Source of the DNA: Flavisolibacter sp. | GTDB taxonomy: Bacteria; Bacteroidota; Bacteroidia; Chitinophagales; Chitinophagaceae | DNA length: 47,270 bases | Assembly (NCBI GenBank): GCA_028288675.1 | Contig: JAQBNG010000070.1 | Location: 1 to 47,270, forward strand | Direction: 5' to 3' | Part shown: positions 41,618-47,270 of the stretch, in pieces | How positions within the stretch are numbered: the first letter of the stretch is position 1 | Layout: each line of letters opens with the position of its first letter | Position numbers and translations under genes: made by a program | Notes under the pieces: generated by a model | Seen by the model: the letters and a program-made list of their open reading frames with translations, nothing else | Database searches by the model: none | Told to the model about the DNA's origin: nothing

Positions 41618-42850
41618 ATGCTACAAATCAGTAACCGTGGGAAGCAAATGCCACCCTCTCCTATCCGCAAATTAGTGCCCTATGCAGAAGCTGCTAAAAA
41701 GAGCGGCATCAAAGTGTTTCACTTAAACATTGGCCAGCCTGATATTGAAACACCACCATCCATTTTAGATGCCGTTCGTAAAGCCGATATACCTGTTTTA
41801 GAATACAGTCACAGCGCCGGTAATGAAAGCTACAGACGTAAATTGGTGAGCTACTATAAATCAGTTGGTATCAATGTCACACATGAGCAGATCATGGTTA
41901 CCACCGGCGGTTCCGAAGCCATCATGTTTGGCTTTTTTTCCTGCCTTAATCCGGGTGATGAAGTAATTATTCCTGAACCCTTTTATGCTAATTATAATGG
42001 CTTCGCCATGCAGGCAGGGGTCAAGGTGGTTCCTATTACATCATACATTGAAAACGGCTTTGCGTTACCACCGATCAATGAGTTTGAAAAAGTTATAACA
42101 GAAAATACAAAAGCTATAATTGTTTGCAGTCCTAACAACCCAACCGGTTATTTATATAGCCGGCAGGAGATGGAAGCTTTAAAAACAATTTGCCTTGAAC
42201 ATAAGCTCTATCTTTTTTCTGATGAAGCCTACCGGGAGTTTTCTTACTCAGGAGAGTATACCAGTGCCATGCACCTTGAAGGCATGGATGAGAATGTAGT
42301 CTTAATGGATACTATCAGCAAACGGTACAGTGCCTGCGGCGCAAGGCTTGGAGCCTTAGTTACCAAAAATAAAAGCGTGTATGATACAGCTATGAAGTTT
42401 GCACAAGCACGTTTAAGTCCACCCGGACTTGCGCAAATCATGGGCGAAGCGGCTGTTGATTTACCAGCCTCTTATTTTGACAGCCCAAAGGCTGAATATT
42501 TAAAAAGAAGGGATTTGTTGGTAAGTCGGTTGAACAGAATGGATGGGGTCTTTTGCCCTGTGCCCGGTGGCGCTTTTTATGCAATAGCAAGCTTACCAAT
42601 TGATGATTCAGATGTGTTTTGTCAATGGTTGCTGGAGTCATTTTCACACAATGGTAAAACAGTTATGCTGGCACCGGCTACCGGTTTTTATGGTACACCT
42701 GGTTTAGGTAAGAATGAAGTGCGTTTAGCTTATGTCTTAAATGTAAAGGATCTGAGTGATGCCATGGATTGTTTGGAAGAGGCTTTAATGCAGTACCCTG
42801 GCAGAGTACAAACTGTACAGAGTGAATTCGCAATAGGCAATAGGCAATGA
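41618..42850 (+). CDS. Class I/II PLP-dependent aminotransferase
   Basis: A 410-residue fold-type I aminotransferase. MLQISNRGKQMPPSPIRKLV is the usual start of this Bacteroidota group. Landmarks: SPNNPTG at 171-177, D202 (SDEAYREF) for the pyridine nitrogen, the PLP Lys K235 in DTISKRYSACGARLGA, and R243. It resembles aspartate or aromatic aminotransferases; the substrate is not determined. The last residues (about FAIGNRQ and the stop) are encoded by the word-repeat element that begins at 42829, so the gene end has been reshaped by the repeat. The start codon lies directly after a near-leaderless promoter. Confidence 0.94.
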   Translation: MLQISNRGKQMPPSPIRKLVPYAEAAKKSGIKVFHLNIGQPDIETPPSILDAVRKADIPVLEYSHSAGNESYRRKLVSYYKSVGINVTHEQIMVTTGGSEAIMFGFFSCLNPGDEVIIPEPFYANYNGFAMQAGVKVVPITSYIENGFALPPINEFEKVITENTKAIIVCSPNNPTGYLYSRQEMEALKTICLEHKLYLFSDEAYREFSYSGEYTSAMHLEGMDENVVLMDTISKRYSACGARLGALVTKNKSVYDTAMKFAQARLSPPGLAQIMGEAAVDLPASYFDSPKAEYLKRRDLLVSRLNRMDGVFCPVPGGAFYAIASLPIDDSDVFCQWLLESFSHNGKTVMLAPATGFYGTPGLGKNEVRLAYVLNVKDLSDAMDCLEEALMQYPGRVQTVQSEFAIGNRQ

Positions 42851-43000
42851 GCAATAAACAATAGGCAATACACAAAAAATTAGCAGCAAGCAGTTGACAG
42901 AAACATTCTCACTCCCAACTTGCATACAATTTAAAACGCTGACAAATTAGAGTCAGGGCTTTTATTGCCCATTGTTTATTGCTAATTGCCAATTAATTGC
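42829..43000. repeat. Inverted-repeat element with GCAATAn heptad arms (3' of the aminotransferase)
   Basis: The left arm (42829-42870) is a run of heptads GCAATAG, GCAATAG, GCAATGA, GCAATAA, ACAATAG, GCAATAC. The right arm (42961-43000) is the inverse, matching with about 3 mismatches over 27 bases. The roughly 90-base interior has no ORF. The left arm supplies the aminotransferase stop codon. Confidence 0.8.
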
Positions 43001-43068
43001 AAAGGCATAATAATTGTAATTTTTTATTAAAGCCATCAGGCGATTTACTCATTTTAAAAAACAACAAC

Positions 43069-43911
43069 ATGGATACTACAGAAAATTATGGCAGTTGGCA
43101 TGCCGACAATGAATTTCAACCGCATGAAAGTACGGGTGTAATTAACGTAGGTCAAAATGAAAGAATGATCAGTGTAGGCTTAGGTGCTTTCCTGCTTTCT
43201 TCCGGATTTAATAACCTTACCAGTCATCCCATCAAAGGTTTAATTCGCACTTTAATCGGCGCTGGTTTGTTGTATCGTGGCGTATCGGGCCATTGCCCTG
43301 TATATTCCGGTATGGGAAAAACAAAAGGTGTTAGCCACACGCAGGCTATCAACATTCGTACAGGGTTAATTGTAAACAAACGTAAGGATGAAGTATATGC
43401 TTTTTGGCGTAAGCTGGAAAACCTTCCCCTGTTTATGAAGCACCTTGCCACAGTTACCGAAATTGATGCAAAACATTCGCATTGGGAAGCTGAAATACCC
43501 GGCGGCATTGGTAAAGTAAAGTGGAATGCGGAAATTGTAAAAGAAGAAGAAGGCAGCCTAATTGGCTGGCAATCCATTCCTAATTCTACTATCAATAATG
43601 CAGGCAAGGTAACGTTTAAGGAAGCCCTTGGCGGCGAAGGAACTGAGTTGGAAGTAGTGATCAGTTATCATCCCCCTGCAGGCGAATTAGGCGCCGGCAT
43701 CGCGAAATCTTTAAATCCTGTTTTGGAAAAAATGGTTCGCCAGGATATCATGAATTTTAAAGAATACATCGAAACAAAACATAATTCCTCTTCTCAATTT
43801 AGCGGCAGTGGCAGCACCGAGAACCGGAATGACAATCCTAATATTCTTCGCACAGAAGCTCAAAGTGTACAGGATGGAAATACTGGTTCCTCAATGGGTG
43901 GAAGTAATTAG
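43069..43911 (+). CDS. Membrane-anchored SRPBCC (START-like) domain protein
   Basis: A 280-residue protein. Residues 32-75 contain two short hydrophobic helices of the DUF2892 (YgaP-like) type (MISVGLGAFLLSSGF, GLIRTLIGAGLLYRGVSGHC). Residues 95-245 form a polyketide-cyclase/dehydrase SRPBCC domain: TGLIVNKRKDEVYAFWRKLE, LPLFMKHLATVTEIDAKHSH, WEAEIPGGIGKVKWNAEIV. A Ser/Asn-rich disordered tail follows. Similar fusions occur as stress-related membrane proteins in Proteobacteria and Bacteroidota; the lipid ligand, if any, is unknown. The start at 43069 excludes upstream codons made from the repeat. Confidence 0.88.
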   Translation: MDTTENYGSWHADNEFQPHESTGVINVGQNERMISVGLGAFLLSSGFNNLTSHPIKGLIRTLIGAGLLYRGVSGHCPVYSGMGKTKGVSHTQAINIRTGLIVNKRKDEVYAFWRKLENLPLFMKHLATVTEIDAKHSHWEAEIPGGIGKVKWNAEIVKEEEGSLIGWQSIPNSTINNAGKVTFKEALGGEGTELEVVISYHPPAGELGAGIAKSLNPVLEKMVRQDIMNFKEYIETKHNSSSQFSGSGSTENRNDNPNILRTEAQSVQDGNTGSSMGGSN

Positions 43912-43947
43912 GACAGGCGATAAAAATTTGGTTTGTTATAATTGGAT

Positions 43948-43975
43948 AAAGCGGTGGAAGTTCTACCGCTTTTCT
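43948..43975 (+). terminator. Rho-independent terminator after the SRPBCC gene
   Basis: AAAGCGGT (43948-43955) pairs with ACCGCTTT (43965-43972), with additional GAA/TTC pairing in the loop, followed by TCTTAT. Located 37 bases after the stop. Confidence 0.8.
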
Positions 43976-44026
43976 TATAAGTTGTTAAGAAGAAATTTTT
44001 CCTTTTTCTATAAATGCCTGAACCCT

Positions 44027-44034
44027 TATTTTTG
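44027..44034 (+). promoter_or_regulatory. -7 element of the tRNA-Met promoter
   Basis: TATTTTTG is an exact TAnnTTTG match 39 bases upstream of the tRNA. A TTTT box lies 19 bases further upstream in place of TTTG. Confidence 0.5.
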
Positions 44035-44073
44035 CACCCCTCTCTACCTTTACTAAAGTTTGGGTGGATAAGA

Positions 44074-44147
44074 GCCGAGGTAGCTCAGCTGGTTAGAGCA
44101 TCGGATTCATAACCCGAAGGTCGGCAGTTCAAGTCTGCTTCTCGGTA
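44074..44147 (+). tRNA. tRNA-Met (anticodon CAT)
   Basis: A 74-nt cloverleaf: acceptor GCCGAGG pairs with TCTCGGT (two G-U wobbles), a D arm with GCTCAGCTGGTTAGAGC, anticodon loop TTCATAA with CAT, and T arm GGCAG-TTCAAGT-CTGCT. The discriminator is A and no CCA is encoded. The anticodon stem lacks the three G-C pairs of initiator tRNA, so an elongator is more likely; an isoleucine tRNA with a lysidine-modified CAT anticodon cannot be excluded from sequence alone. Confidence 0.9.
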
Positions 44148-44153
44148 CAGACG

Positions 44154-44190
44154 GCGACTTTCCAGGAAAATCCTGGGAAGTCGCTTTTTT
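44154..44190 (+). terminator. Rho-independent terminator of the tRNA gene
   Basis: GCGACTT-x-CCAGGA (44154-44167) pairs with TCCTGG-x-AAGTCGC (44171-44184) over a 3-base loop, followed by six T. It lies seven bases after the tRNA end. Confidence 0.9.
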
Positions 44191-44393
44191 ATTTGCTTAC
44201 AATATATTTTTCTTTCGGAAAGAGTGTTTTTGAAGAATTCCTTTTCCCCTAGTATTGGTTGGCCCCCATACTTACTGAAGTTTTGCAGCTTTTCCAAGTT
44301 AGCTATTTGTTGTATCAGCGCCAACCGGTACGTTATGCTTCGGTGTTTTGAAGACTAGTATTCCTTATACCTGTCGTTACATCGCCAGCTTAA

Positions 44394-45004
44394 TTACTTC
44401 ACCCTGTTCTGCTCTGTCTCCACAGCTGAATTATGGGCTCTTTGTTTGCCGGTTGTTTTCCCAAAGTTGTAGGAGAAGGTAATGGTAGCATTTCGGGAAT
44501 CTCCCCAGTTGCGATACGTGCCATACGCATCTTTAATGCTTGCGATGACCAACTGTTTTAGCTTCTCCTGCAGGTTTCTTTCTCTGTTTCCATCGATAAC
44601 GGACAGTTTATTGTTTGTGGCTGCCCGCTCAGGTTGCAGGGCTTTTGTTCTTTTCTCATCAATCATTGTCAGCTTTTGATTCAGCATTTCCCGCTCTTGT
44701 TTCTAGGCTCTGGCGTGTTCTTCCTGTTTCATCATTCCATCCATTGTTTTCTGTTTCCTTGCCTGCTCCATCGCATCAATAACAGAAGCGTATTGTGGAT
44801 ATTCTTCTTTAGGTATCTCCCGGTCGTCCACCATTACAGAAACAATGTCTTCACCTGTCTTTCTAAGCTTGTAAACTGTTCCGTTTTCTTCGGTAGCAAT
44901 CACCTGGGTTGTTTTACCTGTACCGTCGACATTGATGTTGGTTGACAGGCTCTTCCATTTTTTTAGTGCTGTTACTTTTTTAGGTATAGGAACCCTGTTG
45001 TAAA
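44394..45004 (-). pseudogene. Gene fragment with in-frame stop, ending in a TonB-receptor-like barrel tail
   Basis: One minus-strand frame is open from about 45004 to a TAG at 44703-44705 and continues in the same frame to 44394. The first part reads KKWKSLSTNINVDGTGKTTQ, then EENGTVYKLRKTGEDIVSVMVDDREIP followed by a long Lys/Glu/Met-rich helix. It resembles the C-terminal parts of Bacteroidota M56/BlaR-like proteins, but I am not sure. The final 40 residues (WGDSRNATITFSYNFGK, then ETEQNRVK) are the typical end of a Bacteroidota outer-membrane barrel protein. The stop could have arisen from a Gln codon by one change. Two different gene ends appear to be joined. The fragment has no start region. 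Confidence 0.6.
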
Positions 45005-45637
45005 ATACTTAGTAGGTTATTACCAGTCTCAAAATGCGAAAATCATTCTGTTGTCAGAATATGGTATCAATACCGTCATTCATCCGGTGCATATTAATCG
45101 TGAATTACATAAAGCCGGCTTGCTGGCAATAAGGGAAGAACGGGGATTGGAATTATTAGACGCCAGCGCTTCTAAAGCGTTTGCAGTAGCAGACCATCAA
45201 GTAGCACACGTTTATATAAATGACCCGTCAACCACAGGGCAGGTATACGAGTTGCTTAAAAAGATAAAAGGTGTTGCGTTAGTGTTAGATAAAGAAGCAC
45301 AAAAAAATCATCATATAGACCATAAACGTTCCGGTGACTTTGTAGTAATAGCTGATGAGAAAAGCTGGTTTACGTATTACTTCTGGATGGATGACAAGAA
45401 AGCTCCTGATTATGCAAGAGTAGTGGATATTCATAAAAACCGGGTTATGATCCGGTAGAACTTTTTATGACATCGACGGCAAGAGCCGGCTATAAATTGT
45501 TGCATAAGAAAATGGCTTTACTCTATGTGGTGGATGTGATACCGTTAGATGCCACTTTGATAAAAGGTTGCCATGGCAGTTTAGTGAAAGATGCGGCTTT
45601 TCATCCGGTAATAATTACTGAGAATAAAAATCAGTAA
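45005..45637 (+). pseudogene. 5'-truncated, frameshifted nucleotide pyrophosphatase/phosphodiesterase
   Basis: The C-terminal 200 or so residues of a type I phosphodiesterase/nucleotide pyrophosphatase. The first frame contains KIILLSEYGINTVIHPVHIN, LLDASASKAFAVADHQVAHV, IDHKRSGDFVVIADEKSWFT and DYARVVDIHK. Translation then shifts at an A5 run (45435-45439) and continues in another frame as KPGYDPVELF, YVVDVIPLDATLIKGCHGS, to a TAA at 45635-45637. A sixth A would restore the reading frame, so this shift could be a sequencing error. The N-terminal half with the metal and nucleophile residues is absent, and the fragment abuts the minus-strand debris at about 45005. Confidence 0.8.
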
Positions 45638-45710
45638 GAAAATCTATTGGCAACGGATATTTATTCCATCATCTGGCAGCACCTTACTCATTGAGAAGGA
45701 AAATATATGA

Positions 45711-45742
45711 GTAGTTGGCAGTTATCGCTGACTGCCAACTAC
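45711..45742. repeat. 12-bp inverted repeat with AGTTGGC-type words
   Basis: GTAGTTGGCAGT (45711-45722) pairs perfectly with ACTGCCAACTAC (45731-45742) over an 8-base loop. It lies between the convergent pyrophosphatase remnant and DUF1080 gene. It may act as a weak terminator on the minus strand (followed by TCATATATTTT), or be a small member of the word-repeat elements. Confidence 0.6.
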
Positions 45743-45751
45743 CCATACAAT

Positions 45752-46498
45752 TTATAACTGCCTTATCTTGATATTTCTAAAAGCAACTTCGTTACCGTGA
45801 TCCTGGAAAGCGATCTTACCCTTTTGCGAAGCTGCAAAGTTCTGCCATGTTTTAAATTTGCTATTGGCTATCAACGCCTTCCATTCTTCGGTTCCCTGCT
45901 GTATATCAAGGGTTTTTACACCGTTAAAATAAAAAGTGAGGTGACCTTTATTTTGTATAATCCTTGCCTCGTTCCACTCTCCTACCGGCTTAGGTTTTGA
46001 CATTGCGGCCGTACCCGTAATATCATATAACAAGCCGGCCAAATGATTTTCCTTTTTATTATCAGCAGCTTTTATATTATCAAGCACCTGCATTTCTAAT
46101 CCGGTGGTATAGGTAGCGCTGTACTTACGGTCTTCTATTATGTTGAATATAATACCGCTGTTTCCACCCTCAGAAATACGCCACTCTACCGAAAGTTCGT
46201 AGTTCTCATATTCATTATTCGTGACTAGATCTCCGCTTCCTACCCGCCTTCCATTTATGCGTGTCGTATCCATGTATAAAGTACCATCAACCACTTTCCA
46301 GTTTTTGCTGATTGTATCCCTGTTGTATGTGTGCCAGCCAGCCATTGTTTTGCCGTTAAATAGTAATTGCCAGCCATCGGCCGCTTCTTTGGAGCTTAGG
46401 ATATTAGTATCGCTGCTGCTTGCTATGTTTTTTGAGGAACTGCATGCATTAAGTAAAACAAAAGACAGGCATGATGCGAACAAGACGTTTTTATACAT
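45752..46498 (-). CDS. DUF1080 lipoprotein (3-keto-disaccharide hydrolase-like)
   Basis: A 248-residue lipoprotein: the signal ends LLNAC with the lipidated Cys at 19. The mature part is the concanavalin-like DUF1080 domain: DGWQLLFNGKTMAGWHTYNR, WKVVDGTLYMDT, SGDLVTNNEYENYELSVEWR, GGNSGIIFNI, GEWNEARIIQNKGHLTFYFN and GKIAFQDHGNEVAFRNIKI. Related proteins hydrolyse 3-keto-glycosides, others bind or cut glycans at the surface. The start at 46498 is preferred over 46516. It is intact although both neighbours are remnants. Confidence 0.93.
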   Translation of the reverse strand: MYKNVLFASCLSFVLLNACSSSKNIASSSDTNILSSKEAADGWQLLFNGKTMAGWHTYNRDTISKNWKVVDGTLYMDTTRINGRRVGSGDLVTNNEYENYELSVEWRISEGGNSGIIFNIIEDRKYSATYTTGLEMQVLDNIKAADNKKENHLAGLLYDITGTAAMSKPKPVGEWNEARIIQNKGHLTFYFNGVKTLDIQQGTEEWKALIANSKFKTWQNFAASQKGKIAFQDHGNEVAFRNIKIRQL

Positions 46499-46728
46499 AA
46501 TTAAAAGTTTGATCAATAAAGCCGGTTAAGGGCACCTGTAAAAATTGATACTTCTGTTCAGAGACAAAAGTGGCTGATTCTTATAGTCAAAAATCGGCCG
46601 AAATATGCCATCAATTCGAACAAATCTATCGTCAACATGTACCGGTTCACAGGGTTAACTATTGTTCTTACGACCTAAAAAAGTAATCAGGTCTTTACAC
46701 TTGTCCTACACCCACAACCTTGTGCATG

Positions 46729-46947
46729 TTACAAAAAGAACCCGCCGTAGAAACGGCAGGTTGTACGATTGCTTATATGAGAAACTGCTGAAATTTCATT
46801 CTGAGTATATTCAAATTGCCCTTGTGTAGATTTCTTTTTGAAATTAAAGAATTCAAATAAACCTTGACCCATTTGTACAGTAATATTCCGGCAACCTGCT
46901 GCACCAATACGTGCCGTATCGTTTGATGACATATCCATTACATACAC
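46729..46947 (-). CDS. Doubtful small ORF downstream of the GH92 fragment
   Basis: A 72-codon frame with no recognised family (contains ARIGAAGCRNITVQMGQGLF). Its last codons (TTCRFYGGFFL) are the terminator hairpin at 46731-46762, and it overlaps the end of the GH92 fragment. It could be the tail of a decayed gene, a small real gene, or chance. No start signal is visible. Confidence 0.3.
   Translation of the reverse strand: MYVMDMSSNDTARIGAAGCRNITVQMGQGLFEFFNFKKKSTQGQFEYTQNEISAVSHISNRTTCRFYGGFFL
46731..46762 (-). terminator. Rho-independent terminator, minus strand
   Basis: On the minus strand AACCTGCCGT and ACGGCGGGTT (46739-46762) form a 10-bp stem with one G-T pair and a 4-base loop, followed by CTTTTTGT. 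It ends whatever is transcribed from the GH92 side. Confidence 0.8.
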
Positions 46948-47270
46948 ATACCAAAAATTATCACTTCTTCTATTTCCTTATCTATAATAACAACCGCATC
47001 ACAATCCCTGGTTTTTAGTTGACATTGAGTTATTTCGGTCGTCACATCCGCATCGGCCAAATACAAACTGTAATAGTATGGTTTGGAAATCTCCGCTTTG
47101 TGCGAAAACCAGGAGGCTCTGTCGTCTTCCCTGAATCTTAATTTACCTGTTACAGGCATGATCGAGAACTGGCCGTAATCGTTCATCCATGGCGATGGCT
47201 GGTGTGTTTGCTTGAAGCCACGAATTTTATCAGAAGCATACGTGTAGGCCCACCCATCACCCATGCGGCC
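46938..47270 (-). pseudogene. GH92 alpha-mannosidase fragment, truncated at the C-terminal side and running off the right edge
   Basis: The minus-strand frame enters from beyond the window with the GH92 N-domain signature: GRMGDGWAYTYASDKIRG, FKQTHQPSPWMNDYGQFSIM and YYYSLYLADADVTTEIT. After that the family match ends abruptly and about 30 unrelated residues lead to a stop at 46938. GH92 enzymes are about 700 residues or longer, so the catalytic half is missing. The upstream portion lies outside the window, so the ATG at 47264 is internal and not a true start. Confidence 0.75.

Noticed and set aside
44085-44324. Minus-strand open frame across the tRNA (ends ADLNCRPSGYESDALTS)
   Set aside because: This peptide is the well-known false translation of the antisense strand of a tRNA; the cloverleaf at 44074-44147 and its terminator explain the sequence.
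1-47270. CRISPR arrays, rRNA genes, complete insertion sequences, prophage
   Set aside because: No regularly spaced identical repeats, no rRNA sequence, no transposase or integrase and no phage structural genes; the holin-family name at 24268 reflects a membrane-protein family, not a phage.

Overview
The window reads as chromosome from a member of the Bacteroidota, most likely the Chitinophagaceae or close relatives. The evidence is a CarboxypepD_reg/TonB outer-membrane receptor, a TlpA thioredoxin with a DUF4369-type N-terminus, fused HisIE and RibBA enzymes, a DUF1080 lipoprotein, a GH92 fragment, a lack of Shine-Dalgarno sequences, and repeated TAnnTTTG -7 promoter elements. The family placement is inference; no rRNA is present.

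Layout. 0-9 kb: an AT-rich orphan gene, a thioesterase/MFS pair, a secreted FKBP isomerase, ribBA, and a large TonB-type receptor with a small barrel protein. 9-19.5 kb: a possible amide-forming gene set. Divergent esterase and ATP-grasp genes are followed by a GCS2-type carboxylate-amine ligase, and a class I glutamine amidotransferase lies 6 kb further on. Between them sit exported hydrolases (a lipoprotein peptidase, an amidase, an amidohydrolase and an SGNH esterase), a decayed Uma2 gene and a DUF559 nuclease gene with inverted-repeat ends. 19.5-23.8 kb: housekeeping genes on the minus strand (TlpA-like, hisIE, sucC, a lone receiver). 24-31 kb: a YtxH/holin-like envelope-stress operon, then rpoN, an NtrC-type activator, a degenerate histidine-kinase ATPase and a receiver-PAS-kinase in one operon. 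31-44 kb: a stress and DNA-repair region (YihY, Cys-rich copper-binding protein, PA2169-type bundle, histone-like Lys/Ala-rich protein, topoisomerase IB, PNPOx-like protein, Ku, LigD), then SMP-30, an aminotransferase, an SRPBCC membrane protein and a tRNA-Met(CAT). 44-47.3 kb: gene debris (a fragment ending in a beta-barrel tail, a 5'-truncated nucleotide pyrophosphatase, a 3'-truncated GH92) around an intact DUF1080 lipoprotein.

The intergenic DNA carries two kinds of repeat. One is a dispersed repeat of about 70 bp, three copies, all in the same orientation. The other is a set of inverted-repeat elements whose arms are iterations of a short word, usually 7 nt. The word differs between loci (GCAATAn, AAGTAnC, AGTTGnC and others) while the architecture stays the same. 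Some supply stop codons or lie inside a promoter of a neighbouring gene. These elements, the split amidoligase set and the DUF559 cassette are the least explained parts of the window.
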